A stretch of 64,000 nucleotides of DNA from NCBI GenBank assembly GCA_900708905.1, contig CAADRB010000005.1:1664573-1728572 (forward strand), written 5' to 3'. Every line of letters begins with the position of its first letter. Position 1 is the stretch's first letter. The notes under the pieces were generated by a model. It was not told the DNA's origin, ran no database searches, and saw only the letters and a program-made list of their open reading frames with translations. This DNA is from Hymenolepis diminuta. Lineage: Eukaryota; Platyhelminthes; Cestoda; Cyclophyllidea; Hymenolepididae. Shown in pieces: positions 25,134-39,086 of this stretch. Position numbers and translations under genes: made by a program.

Positions 25134-28100
25134 CATTGTGTATATAAAATTATCGCGCAATGGGGTTAACCCGTTTAACTTTACAAAATCGAACAATTAA
25201 AACACTTGAAGTACTGACTTAATCATACGCTTTTTTGACCCGCTCCCATGTTTAAAACCTAATTGGACTGTTTTAATACCTACTTTATTCACATAAAGGA
25301 CATTTTGTGAAGATAGAGAGTGAAAAGTGAAATGGAAAACTTCATTGCTTTGCGTTGCTCAGCTATGCCGTACTGAGCGCATACAGTTACAAGAATAGCA
25401 GGTAGTATCGGGGAAGCAAGCCTCTAGAGAGATGCAAATTCGCTAAAAAATGCAGGCATTTTTGAGCATCTAATTACAGTTAATCCCGGACTAGATTGGA
25501 CAGAAGAATGAGAGTAGAAGAAAGGCAACTAAAAAAGCACAGAGGAATTAATTAAATTAACAAGAGCTATTTCTCATTTCAGTTTTTCTTTGTGATCGAG
25601 TGCGTTATTGCAACTTCATTTATTATGCGTATTTTTTAATATTATGAAAACAATACAATTTATCCTATATGATTATATAAAAAGAATTCGTTTTTGCCAA
25701 CTTTATTTCAACTTTCCAGTTGGAACAAGCATACAGTCTGCAAATTTAAGGAATATTCTGAGAAAATTAAAAATTCTACAAAATGTGAGCTACGGTTACA
25801 GTTGTATACTGCTTCCTTCTTGATTATAGTCCACTTCATTTTGTTCCAATAATTTTCTGTTCCTTTTTCAATGCAGCCGCGTAACATGTCGAAATTTCCG
25901 AAAAATGTGCTAGACGTCTAGGCAGCCACGCGCTCATTCAAACGACACTAGCCATAGTGAATATAAAATTTCGCAATTTATTTCACTTAGTCTGCTACAA
26001 GTAGGAGGACAATGAAACGAAACTTCTGGTGAAAAAATTTTATATATTCGGAAAATTTGGTAATAAATGAAGTATACTAAACCTTTTTTTCTTATAGCCT
26101 GATGCTCTTTCAGATAATTTATTTAGAAATATAATATCAAGCAAAATTTAAAAGCCTATGCAATACTCCCCTTTTAAGTATCCTCATTTATTCCAGATAG
26201 CCAATTATAATCAAAGAAATCAGAAATAACAGGTTTGCGGGAAACATACGATAAACAGCAGTAGTACTCTCTTTTCTTCTCTACATTTTCAACTATCATA
26301 AATCCAGTTGAAAAATAAATTAAACCGGATACCATTTTTAAGAAAATAGGCTTGAAGATGTCTTAAGTTCCAATACTTCATTAAATCTTAGTAATGTATT
26401 TCGTTTATTAAAGCGTAACCGAGGATGTAAGCATACTTTTAAGCCAAAAATCTCCATTTTGTTTAAATAAACACAAAAATTGAAATTATTTGGCATTTTT
26501 AAACATTTTCAAACTCCCTCAGTGGTAGTGCACAGTAGGCAAAACGGCATGTGAAACTGAAATTGTTTTGGCACAAAGTAACTTGCATTTATTTTTCGCA
26601 AAATTCAGACTCTTTTCAATCTCTTGCCTGTCTAAAGTAGATCGTTTGATGTGTGTCTGAAATGTGAATGTTTATTTAAAATGGCCTCATACTAACCACA
26701 TATAATTATTATCTTAAAAATGACATGTTCTATCATTCTTTGATTTCAGGTAAAATGAATCCTTTCAAATTTGAAGTACATTTTTGAAGGTGAAAAAATT
26801 TGACCGAGTCTTGAGCACTTCAGTTTTGACGGACACTACTGATGCATCAATTATGTTTCTATGATTATTACGTACAGTTGCTTAACAGAGTACCTTCATG
26901 ACTACACATTTGGCAATTTCTATTGATTCACAAATAGAGAAGTTGTCTTTAAAGCACATTGGTCTCCGCACCTTCTCCAATTCCCCCTTTTTAATACTCA
27001 ATACACTTTAATGTAAAGATGATCTCACACTAGTTTAAACTATTTGCTGGTCTTCAATGTAAAATTTGCATTTATAATTGGCAAGTAACTTGAAAGTGCA
27101 TCCTATAATTGACAAATGTATAAATTATTCTTACCTTTATTTAAATGAGGAAAAAATGTATGAAATTTTTCTAACCAATAAATTAGACGAAATCGATTTC
27201 GTGAATATTTAAAAGCAAATGACTGCGCATCAATCAAATAAGACTTGATCAACCGCTTCCTAGGGCAATATTTTTATCCTAGATGATAGTCAGCAGGTTC
27301 ATATAAATGAAAAGTTTTATTTTATTTTTATCAAGCTATAAAAATTAATTGTCACATTTTATTTGCATGAAATTATCCGAGGCGGTTTCATTTTATATAT
27401 GTCACATGCCATCTTGGGTTTTCCTCGCAAATTTTCTTTGGCCTTAGATTTGAAAATTCCCGAAAGTACTATTATTATCTTAATGTTAATTTATTCAAAT
27501 ATTAACAAACTTTTGCATTAAAGATGCGATTTGAACGTGGGATACATGCCTTTTAATGCTGCTATTGTCTTAAGACCAAGTCCCTTCATAAATAAGTGGG
27601 GGTTAGGCAGTTTGTTCTCCTAAATCTCATAATTTAAGTTTCCTAGGGGCATTTGATTATAGATTAAACAATTGATTTAATATTACAGTAAATATTGATT
27701 TTCAGGGACGAAAATTTTCATTCAATTGCATTTTACCCTTACCAATTTTTAAAAAATAATGAAATTTCCTAGGGATGACTCATAGTTTGTTAAAATTGTT
27801 ATCCCATTTTTATTAACTTATAATAATGATTTTTATTATAATATAAGGTTTAAGGAAAGTCTAACCTTCATCGCTTGTACGTTGAATTGTGAAGAAACTT
27901 GTGTGATAAAAATAAAGTCCCATAGCACGGTAATTAACTAAAAGTTACAAGTTGTTTGGCTTTGATGTTTCTTCTTCTGCCCTATTCGCTGGGATGAAAG
28001 CCAAAAGTCGTTACTCTATGGATTGGGATAATAAAGTTGGTTTTGCCACGATGGATTTAAAAAGGCATTTAAATTTTGTGCGATTTTAATTTTCGGTGAA

Positions 28101-29150
28101 TAATTTTTCCCCAAGTGATATATTTAATCAGTTGCGGTTTAATTAAATTTGCTTCTGAGCATTCGCTAACCTACTCTCATATTTTTAATTTTATGAATGA
28201 AAAAGAATTTTTTTAAATGAGGTATTGATTGATAGATACTTAGGCTAGTCGCATTTTATTTGGCGTTACAAAGGATTTTCCACTCGGGAGGTTTTTGAAG
28301 GGGTTAGCTCAGAAATTTTGCTGATCAACCAACTGCAAAACTCTATCGTCGTTGAATATAATCCTTATTTGTATTCATTGACTCTATTTATTAATCGAAA
28401 GTTAAAATAAATAACAATGATTTATTTTAATCAGGAAATAGATTTCTATCTTTCTTTGGGAATATTCATCTCAAAATAGGTCATGAATCGTTGTGATGTG
28501 TACAATTTTCCAGGAGGCAATTTCACATTTCTAACTTCTGTTTAAGTTACCAAAAACGGGTTATAATTAAATTCTGTATTTTAAAGTTCATTTTATTATG
28601 ATTATTAAGTAAATAATATAACTATACACATGAAATAATACAAAATTAAGTTAATTGAATGAAGGTATAGTGGAATTTTGGTAAATATAGAAAGTTAATT
28701 TTATTTAATTTTAAATATTTTATCGTCACTAGATACTGGAGTAAATATATGTTAATAATGAATAAGAGAACGTCGACCAACTTTAAAAACGGAAGATTCT
28801 GGTTGATATACGCAAGTTAAATCAAATTAAACGTTGCTACATCATTTTGCAGCCTACCAATTGAAAATCTAGTAAGATATATCAAACTTATTTGATATTT
28901 TTTCCCTACTCAATTATTAACTTAAAAAGAAATGCCAGATTTTATCTGATATAAAAACGAAAATCGAATATTTATTTTATATTTGCTGAAATTATGAAAA
29001 TAAATAGGCAGAAAATTATCTAATTTGGAAGTCATGTCAATAGTTAAAAGTCGATTGGCATGGAAGATATTTCCTCATAAATAAGCCCAATTGGCGGATG
29101 CTGACTAATTGTTCAGAATTTATTAAGTGCATTTGGGAGTCAGAACCAGA

Positions 29151-29167
29151 AATAATAATAATAATAA
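29151..29167 (+). repeat. (AAT)n microsatellite
   Basis: Short trinucleotide run, just over five perfect units, continuing into imperfect A/T-rich sequence. Probably polymorphic. Confidence 0.7.
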
Positions 29168-29433
29168 ATAAAGATATTCTATTGATTCAGATTAAATTAT
29201 GGCAAATTTTAGTCCAGTTAATGTTTATATATTCAGAATTGTTGTTCGTGAAATAGGAGATGCATTCAAGGTAAAATAAATGCAAACAAAACTCTACTTG
29301 TACTCTATTCCGTCAACTAACACTGTACAGATGACTGTTTAAATTGGTTTCTCTAAAATAAATTTTTATTTTAAAAATTAATATCAATCGGACAAGTAAT
29401 TCGAGTCTGTCGATTTTCAATCATTTTACTAAA

Positions 29434-29628
29434 ATGTGGATGTATCAACTAGAAACTTTCACAAACTCAGTTTACTTATGTCTTAAAGTACGTCTAGATG
29501 CAATGGACCTAGTAAAGTACAATGTGATCGAGACCAGATGTATTCTCTGCGGTCTTCTGAAGGTCTTTCACCTAGATCCAAACGTATTACACCCAAGATT
29601 TGGAAGATTTTTATTAGAAAAATATTGA
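29434..29628 (+). other. Unrecognised open frame of 64 codons
   Basis: Starts with ATG. From about codon 19 it uses mixed third positions (GAC, AAG, TAC, GTG, ATC, GAG, ACC, CTG, GTC) unlike the flanking A+T-rich DNA. The middle reads LDAMDLVKYNVIETRCILCG. I recognise no domain, signal peptide or splice arrangement. It could be an exon fragment, a transposon scrap or chance. Confidence 0.15.
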
Positions 29629-32146
29629 TTGATTTGCATTGATAAGATTATATCTGTTCTGTTGAAATAGGACACATAAGTGTTGTCAGAAGGAATTTTT
29701 CTAATTTCATATTTCAAACAGTTAATAAACAGTAAATAATGCTGCTTATGGTTATCAGAAATGGCTGATTTAATAAGAATTAACATTTTGAAGAGCTCAA
29801 GAAAAAAATTATAAATTTTTTATAATAAATAAAAATATCAGTCAAACGTTTCTCCGAAATATTTATAATTTCTATAATGAATATATTAAGTATATAATTA
29901 GTAATAAAGTGGAGACTTATCATTTATTTTAATCATTTTATGAACAGGAGCTTAATTAAATTAGACGTCTGGCGATTCTATCAAATGTACTCAGAGAGAC
30001 ACCTAAAATTGACGCAAATTATATCCTATTTTAAGTGAAAAAGGTGGAATGTATTTGCTATTCCCGGTAACAAGTACGATTTTTCTTATTTCTGACCATA
30101 GTTACCTTTTTGATTTTTCCATCTAAAGGAAACCATATTGAAATAGTAAATAAATTCAAGAAACTAACACGACACTGGACTTAGCTCATGTCAAATGTGA
30201 TTGTCGTTAAATGGCGGTTATTAAGCCCACCTCAGAATCGCTTGATTACCAATGAACCCAATGTTAGAATTCAGAAGAGTGTGCTAGTCCACGAATTGGG
30301 ACTGTGGATGTTGGGTCTGTTCAAAGCGAAATATTAACAGTTAATCAACCTGGGTTTAAATCAACCAATAATTTCACTATAATGCAGATGATGGCGAAAC
30401 TTTCGCCCATATGATCGCTTTTACGAGCTAGTTCAGCTTTATATGTATCTGTTAAACAGTTAGTGATAACAGTGACAAGGTGACTGATGTTGACTGATGT
30501 GCGTAAGCCAACAGTATGTCTCTACTGTCAAATAACTTTTCATCCCAAATTTTACTTCAAATGGTGGCATGGATATAGCAACCTTTATTAAAGGATGACA
30601 TTCATAAAATCGGATGATTGGAGGGTCATAAAGGTTATAAATTCTGCTATTTAGCTATGTAAACTAACAGAAATTAATAACAGCGCCTACATTTTCTGTT
30701 TAATTCTGTTAAATATGGGGAAATGATATGAATCCATCTAATACATTTCAAATACGCATATCAGCAAATATGAAGAATCGTAGAGCGTTCCTTTTTTTAT
30801 AAGTCAGTGTTCTTCATGTGACCAGTGAATGCTGAAGGGTTCTAGTCTAACCCTGTCATTTATAAATACCAAAGCCTAATGACTGTTTAATGACGTCTTT
30901 AAGTGTATTTAACAAATTTATCATAATTACATGCATAATCATTGTCACCAAAACCTACCTGCATTAATTATGTATGTACAACCCGCATTGCTAAATTGAA
31001 TGGGTAATGTGCCGTCATGTTTTTGGTTCCTTTTAATTCACGTAAAGGTTCATGACTACTTTTATCGATTTTCAGATATCTAAGTATTTATCTAAATTTC
31101 AAAATACTTAAGAATAATTTTAACTAATAATTACTAATAATCTAAATTCAACTACCTTGGATGTTTTGAATGCCCGCCAATAAATATACGCTATATGTTT
31201 CAACAAATGCACTTAAAGTCAATATTTTTTCCATAAATGTTTGTTCATGTAGGTTCATTTTGATAAAATCCAATCGAAGTACTTAACAAAGTGCAAGGAA
31301 ATATCTAAGCATTATAGTCAAGGCTAATTTTGAATATTTCAAGAAGGAAATAAATTGTTCGAAGGCTCTAAAAATGTTAAATTGCAAATTCAGTGTCTTT
31401 AGTTTTTGGCTGTTATTTATCAAGATACCAGATAGTAAGACGCTCCACGTTTTAATTAGATAAAATCAAAGATCTTTGGGAAAAAATACGATAACAGAAG
31501 TCGATAATAACGCGCTATTGGGATACATAGAATTATTAGCGGTAAAAACGAAGCCTCCCTTCAGAATCTGGGTGTTTAGACAACTTATTTACCAAATTCA
31601 TAATTAAAAATATCGAAGTCACAATACCATGAGTTTTAAGAACTCATTAACTGGCTGGATGAAACGATCAGACATTTTAAAAATCGGTCAAATAAATTGG
31701 GTCATTTGGATCATTTGGATGAAATCCCAATCAATCAAAATTTATGCTTGTATTAAAGATGAAAAAACAGGGATACAGCAGTCAGTATAGTGTTTATCCC
31801 AAAGGGGGAGATTTTTAATTTACACGTATGAGTCCTAATTTGCATTAGTTTTTCTTGAATTCTTTGTACTTGGAAATATTTCTAAGCTCAAAGTTCACAT
31901 GAAAACCGGAAAGGTTTTGAGTGAACATGAGAGAACATCGTTTTAGATCAGAGAAAATCATTTTTACATTTTCGCATTTACTTGAACTGTTTTCAAAATA
32001 TTTCAGTTGGAGACTATTGATTAATAATTTGTACCCACCTCTTTCCTGATAACTGATAATTTCGACTCTGATAATCCCCCACGCTGGTTACAAGACTGTT
32101 AGTCCACATGCACATCTCTCAAGTTTTCCCTCGTACCTCATAATAT

Positions 32147-32168
32147 TCTCTCTCTCTCTCTCTCTCTC
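32147..32168 (+). repeat. (TC)n microsatellite
   Basis: Eleven uninterrupted TC units (GA on the other strand). Confidence 0.9.
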
Positions 32169-35100
32169 TAGAGCTGTCGCTCAATATAATTTGGTTTTTT
32201 CTTAACCCTTGACTTTCAAATTCAAAAGTATGATTGTCTGTTGTGAAAGCCTTTCGCATCAGCCGTAGCTAATGCTGTTAATATTAGCCTCTAGCAGGCT
32301 ATCTTTGAGTTCTACTTCCTTGCTAAGTCTGTTAAATTTAAAGTTATGTCAAAGATGCGATTTAAACAATGGTTTAGAGATTTCAAAATTGTATTACTGA
32401 GGAAGCAGAAGTAAATAGTAAAATTTAGATATCCTACCAGTGGAGGCAGAACATTCTGTATAACCTAAGTTGCATTCAGCATCATTTTGTTCATAGGGGA
32501 TTCAGTACGTGAGTATTTAGAGAAGTATGGTGTTTAACTGAAACTCAGGTTTGTGGGAAGTAGAGTGAGAGTGGCAGATATTGATTTGTACTTGGTTTGT
32601 ATTTGTCTGCATCTTTTTAATCCCCCATATTGCAAACCACTTCATATCCCTCTGACTGCAGAAGAAGACATACATTCAAATTTACCCCATTTACAGCATT
32701 TGTTACTAAGGGAAGTGTCTGTTTCAATCTGGTGTGTCTATCAGATTAGGTGCTTATGCGATTCTCGTCTTAATTAACCTTAGTGTAGTAAAATGTGACA
32801 AAATAATGTATGAACGTGGCTTGTCAACTTAAGATGCATTCTGCTCATAGCAATGTCTATTATTTCAGTCAGTATTATGCGGGTGCTTTACCTGCATAAA
32901 GCTGAATATAACTCTTTTATTCGGATTGTAGCATAAAGATACTTCATTTGAACGAAACAGTTAATAAATCACTACAGATTTATCCATTTTATGCGTAATT
33001 ATTGTTTTAGCATTTTTATAGGGCAATATTTTAACCAAACCCAAAGATATTTTTATGGTGTTATAAACCATCCACAAATCTCTGTATTCAGTGACGATGC
33101 GAATAAACAAATTTCAGCAATTTTCTCACAATTCTGCAAGGCAACGACCATTTTATTTAGCAATTTTTAATAAATATCCTAATTTTATGGACAATTAACA
33201 ATTACTCATTATTAATTATTATCCACAACCCCGTTTGGTATGCCAAAAATAGTGAGTACCTGGCGGAGGCTATTAATAATGGTACCGGTTGTAGTAGATG
33301 TAATAATTATAACCTTTGACCACTTTGAATATGAATCCACCAGGTAAGATAAGAGGTTCCTTTGACAGCTCTAGCAGGACTGAGATCAATAATTCTTATT
33401 TTGGAAGCGCATAAGGGGATCTTCTGAAAAAGGGTGCAGTCGTCTGCTTAATTTTGCGCAACCTATTTTGATACTATTCCATTTGAGCAAGAAATAGTTT
33501 TGGGAAGAACCATTTCTCAATTATTATCCATCAGTATTCAGTTTCCACTAATTCTGGAGAAACCGAAGACTTGCTTTAGGCGTTGTAGAAATAAACGGAG
33601 ATTGTAAATAATATGTGTTCGCCACGTGTTATAACCTAATTAGCCTCCCAAGACAGTCCATAATGGCCAAAACTCAATTATAACATGGGATTAAGCAAAC
33701 TTCACCAAGTTACTCCAAAATTCTGCAAAGCAGCAACTCTGCAATTTAGTGCATTTTAACAAATATATAAACTTTATGAAGAATCAACAATAAATTGTCG
33801 ATTTATTTTTTCTCCATCAAAAATTACTTATTTATATTCAATGAATAGTTTAGGTAAGTTTTAAGCGATTTGACAAGTTGTGTCCTTCGTATGAATTTCA
33901 GCTCTGATGTATTTTTGGATCAGTTGGAAACTGAATCACATAAATTCTCACTCTTTTGGACTTTTAAGCTCAACATTCATTAGCGTACTTCAAAATGTAC
34001 AATTTGATATTTGTATCGAAACTCGTCTGAAAGACAAAATCTTAGAATCAAGGAAAATACATATGAACTTTGACTTTATTTCATAAGAAAATATGTAGAA
34101 GTGAACATTCTAGATTCTGCCATTTCCATCTAATCACATTATGAAACACTTACGGATACGAAGTTTAAATAGTTCTTTTAATATAGGACAGAAGTAACAC
34201 GTCTCAGATAGTAGTAATTACGTAGAGATAGGGGCGGAGCGGACTTATATTTAGAAGTCAAGAATACTTACTTATAAAATTAGGAGTTCGCAAGTTCAAC
34301 TCTGAATAATGGGAGAAATCAAGTTGTCAGTGAAGTAAATGAAGTGCCCGCTTAACTATATGTGAAGGATAAAAGTGCTAATCTATGTATTTTTATCAAA
34401 TAGAAGCGCACCGTCTGGCACATATTTTAACCACAATTCCGTTCGTCACACAGTTTTTTATTTACTTCCATTTAATTTACAGTGTTGGTCTTTTAAAAAT
34501 TAGAATTACTTCTACTAATTTGATAAATTTATCACAGTTTGTAACATTAAATCTGCTTTCAGATACAAATGAGACCATACTGTATCCTAGAATACTTTCT
34601 AACCGCATCTGAATTTCGAAATTTGCATTTTTCAGTTCTATTTTATTATTAAGGAAAATTAAACTGCGATATTCCACAAACTTAACACATATCGTTTTGA
34701 ATTTCATTTTTAATCATAGCGAATTGTTTTCAAAAAGAGAATCTTTGGCAGGATATATATTACATTTATTCATAAAGTGTGATTTATTTCCTAAGAGGTA
34801 ACTGCGAAATTCAGAGCCTGGGTTGCAGAGTTATTCATAGAGATACTATCTTCAATGCGTTCTTTAAGAGAAATTTATTTTTATAAATTTAAGCGAAATA
34901 AAACCTGCTCAATCGGGAGAAAAATTTTTAATTTAAATATTTATATTTAGCAACATTTAAAAATAACTTATTTCGTTTTGCATTAAAAATGCACTGTTTG
35001 TTTTTATTCCGAATTAATTTTGGAAATCATATTATCTGCCCTCTGATTGGTTAATCTTGCACCAATCAGGCGTGAGCCAAAATAAATCCATTGAAAGTTT

Positions 35101-38100
35101 GAATGTTTTCATACTGGTTGGCATTAACTCAACAGTTTAATGACCCATTACTGGAAGCTAATAATACCTTCTGTTGAAGAGGAAAATCAGCTGATGTAAA
35201 CAAAAAATTGTAGATTTAGTGCAAACTATCCTGGGCTAAAGCTGACTTTTTCCCCTTATGGCATGTCGGCGTTTATTATTTCATCCAGGCTGTATTTCTG
35301 CATTTTACTGAAGTTATTGCATTCCTAATTCTAAGCTTTCTTTGCTAAGTCAAACTTGGTTACGTAATCTTTATCGTCGCATAAAGCGTGAATCACCTTA
35401 AAATAATTGTGACTGATTCATATTATGTTATCTAGCGGAAAGAAGACTTTGATGGCTTAATTGTTTATCCAGCGTTTCCATTGACTGGGTGGATGTTAGG
35501 AGGGCTAGTCATTTGCACACCATAATTTCTAAATTTTGCCCTATTTTAAATTTAATTTTCTAAACTTAAAAATATGAGTAAATTTATGCAATTAATAAAT
35601 TAAATTTCGTCTAATTAATTTCTCTGCATAAGAGTGCTATCAAATTTGGCTATTAATGAGTGCTTTTTAATTAAGTAAAATTAAATCCCAACTAAATTAA
35701 AAGTGCACTTAAATAAGGAATAAGAAATACCATTTTATGTGTCTTAAGCGCGAACTGTCCTCAAAATGAAATGGTTGAAATCTGTCGAACACAATTGATA
35801 TATTTCTTGACACATTAGCCTTCCTCAAAGTTAAAAATTATATAAAAGTGTATCGATTTCTCAGACAGTTGAACTAATTATTTTCCAATGCTCATATTGA
35901 GCAAAGGAGGGGCATCTCGAAGTCTCTTCGAGGGAAAACTGGTTACTCACAACACCTTGGTCATTCATTCACTAGTGTAATGTAATGCTTATTAATGTAC
36001 ATTGACGAGTATTGAGACCGTGTTCGGTGACTATTCAGATGACCACATTTGCCTTTAATCCAACATTAAAGAGAACCTATTTACATCTCTTATCTAACAG
36101 GACTACCGAACTATTAACCTTACCTTTTTCACTGACGCATTAACTAATTCATCGGTTGGGATAATTACTGGTAAACAAGGGAGGCGTGGAAGTCAATGCC
36201 AATCTCTTTTTAGTGATCCTAGCGGTCAAATCAGTTTATTATTTGAAATTTAAAAAAATTTACCTGCAAAATCTTTCAATTATTCTAAAGATGCGACATC
36301 CTATTAATTGCAGAATTTCCTGAACCTGATCTTTAAACAATGGATATTAATTGTATTCAATATTTGAATATTAAAAGCAATATATACTTATTTATTTCTT
36401 TTAAGTTTTAATTGATCTTAAGTTGTTTTAACAAGCCTAATTGCATTTATCCAATTGGCCAGTTGATCGAATACAGGAGGAATAGATCAAATCTCTTTTT
36501 TATCCTCATAGGAAGCTCTATGCTAACGGTAACTCAAAATAATCATCTTTTAGAGAGATGAATATCTTTGCTTCCCTCTACTGAACAGGGTAGATCAGCG
36601 GAATTTCGTTCATGTATTTAAAAAATGGCATTCGATCATAGTGGTGGCTTAACCTTTAAAAGTCAAATCCTTGTCTAAGAACATTCCAACATTAGTGAAT
36701 ATTGGCGGATATCTTAATGTCAGAATAGACGCGGTGAATTATTCATGCAAAATGGATGTTCTCGAAAAACCATTACTTGAACGATTAAAACAAATAACGC
36801 CAGCAATATGTTTCAGTATGTGTTTAATGAATTTCCGGTTTATTTCAATTCATTGACTTATGGAAGAATTGATTTGTGTGCTCTATTCTCACGGTAGCTT
36901 GTCACAAGGAACTTGTGCTGGGATATCAAGCTGTAGCTCTTAAAAATTCTGAAGACTTGGATTCTTAAAAACGCATTTACGGCCGCAAGGGTGAAGAAAA
37001 GGGGAGACAATGGACCAAACAGCCTTCATAAAACCTAAATTTGACAAAGGAGGAGCTTTTTCAGACGTGAAGTATTCGCCCAAATAATGGTTTCGTTTTC
37101 GTCTGTTAGCAATTTAATTCATGGGTGCCTCTTATCCAACACCGAGTCCTTAATCATTCACATCTAACGTTGAAAATCGGATTTCCTTTTCTTTTCTTCT
37201 CATCCTAATCCAAGTCACGTATTTCCCAACGGCAGAGAAAGTCATCAGCGAGAACTAAAACCGACAAACCAATCCCTGTCCTTATTGCCATCGTAACTGA
37301 ATCGATCAAAACGATCAGCATTTAATACTTTTCAAATGATTATTGAGAACTACTCTCCATTCAGCTAAATCAGAGACCAAAAAACATATTCTTTTAATCT
37401 ACTGAACGTTTACCAAATCTTATTTGGTTTGATTTAAATGTAAATATTCGCTATTAAATGCTGATTTTAACTTTTCTCTCGTTTCAGTTATCACCACATT
37501 TCACGAAGGAGGAGAGCTTCTAGATCAATTTTGTTTTAATTTCAATGGAAAAAATTTTATAAAAAACAGAGTATGGTCTCAAACTATTAAACAATGAAGA
37601 ATTTTATAAATAATCAATTTTCTTAGTGCCCGATTATACGTAATCTGACAATTCACTTCGATGAATCAGAGGTATTCAACTGTCTGGCCTAAAGAAATTA
37701 CATTGTTTTAAGGCATCTCAATTTGCAATGAGTAATTTAAATATTAATTAAACAGATACTTTTAAATCTCTAGACATGAGCTATAAATTACTTAAACTTC
37801 GAAAGGTTCAGAATTAGTCTTCGGCCAAGCAGTGGCCTTTCATCCGCCCCTATTGATCAGCCTCTTCTAATTTGAAAATGTGGAACAATGACCTTTCATT
37901 CTTATTATGGAGGACTAATAGCCATTTTTCATTAAATAATGTAAAATTTGTAAAAATAAAGTGTTTTTTTCCCAACTGTGTCAACCTAATCGACAGAAAA
38001 GGGGATTTTTAAAGACACCTCTAGAGAAATTCGCGCCTTCAGTTACTCAGTCAGGAATCGTTTGACTAGGTAATAATGAATTAGTATGACATTATTTGTT

Positions 38101-38516
38101 TAATCAGGATTTTATTCTCTGATGGGAAGGATTACAGAGAAAAAACAAAAAAGTTAGATCATTCTTAAATTTTTATTTTATTCTGATTAGGTAATTCCCA
38201 TACGGATATCAGAAGAATTTATAAAAAGGCCAATTTATCTAGAAGATGATAAATTTGTTGTCCTTGATTAAATGCCAACGTGCAATGTGTTCGTCGAATA
38301 TCAAAAAATATGAGACAGTGAGTTGCCAGGGCAGTGCAAAATAACTGTACAGGGCCGTTGGGAAAACAACGTTTAAAGAAATAACATTTTAAATTATTGT
38401 TTCCTGAAAATTAACTTGACGCAACGTTAGTTTCATAAACTCCTCAGGAATCCGTGGATTTTTTGTGGTTGTTCGAGATGTTCAACTGTCTATCTACATA
38501 TGTGTAGGCTCTTTAG

Positions 38517-39086
38517 GCTAAACTTGAATGCTCCCAACATATCGATTCTACTATTAAATTTAAGTCCTATGTTCCTTCATCTTATTTCATTAAATCTTCT
38601 GCATCTGTTAAAATTTCCAATACTGCAGCTGCTGAAGATGTCACTGCAAATGTTCCTGAATTCATTCGTAATCTTAAATCAGGAAAATTCTATCCTGTCG
38701 GATATGGACATTACTTAAAATTCGTCCTGTTCAATGAACTTGATGAACTCAGTTACTCCGAGACTGTGCAGATCATGGAAGATATTTTTGGCCAGAATTC
38801 TTCCTTCTCCATTGCCTACTTTAAATATCTCAAACTTGTGAACTGGCATGATAAGAGTTCTTATGACTTTGATGGTGTTATGAAATTTCACTGTGATTGA
38901 CTTAGTTTCGGTACCTTAACAGAAAAACAATCCAGTTATCTTATTTCCATCCCGTACTCGTCTTTTAAAACAAATGGAGAAAACTCCACAATAAAGTTGC
39001 AAGAAATTGTCAGGGAAGGAATTATAATGGTAAATCTTCCGTGTAATTCAGCTCTCATTGATTTTAGCGCCAGATTTTTCAGTTAG
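38517..39086 (+). pseudogene. gag: Ty3/gypsy retrotransposon Gag fragment, CsRn1/Kabuki-like
   Basis: A frame open for 127 codons (38,517-38,897), one in-frame TGA (38,898-38,900), then 61 more codons in the same frame to TAG at 39,084-39,086. First-position G and balanced amino acids mark it as once coding. Codons 82-107 (SETVQIMEDIFGQNSS, then YFKYLKL) and the segment after the TGA (LSFGTLTEKQ, then IKLQEIV) follow, in order and spacing, the capsid part of Gag from CsRn1-like Ty3/gypsy elements as I know them. About 20 residues expected between the LTEKQ and IKLQEIV blocks are replaced or lost. There is no start codon, no zinc knuckle, no protease and no LTR beside it. Gag would form the particle that packages element RNA; this copy is dead. 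Its orientation is opposite to the remnant at 12-13 kb. Confidence 0.65.

Larger units (their letters stand above)
25134..38516. other. Non-coding A+T-rich stretch with two microsatellites
   Basis: About 13.4 kb without a recognisable gene. It contains an (AAT)n run at 29,151-29,167 and a (TC)n run at 32,147-32,168. A plus-strand frame at 29,434-29,625 has moderately coding-like codons and is listed separately. Other frames of 60-76 codons (25,608; 32,553; 34,385; 36,671) show no motif. Confidence 0.55.

Noticed and set aside
38500..38718. Plus-strand Leu-rich 72-codon frame
   Set aside because: It is a shadow in a different frame of the Gag fossil, which has better codon use and recognisable motifs.
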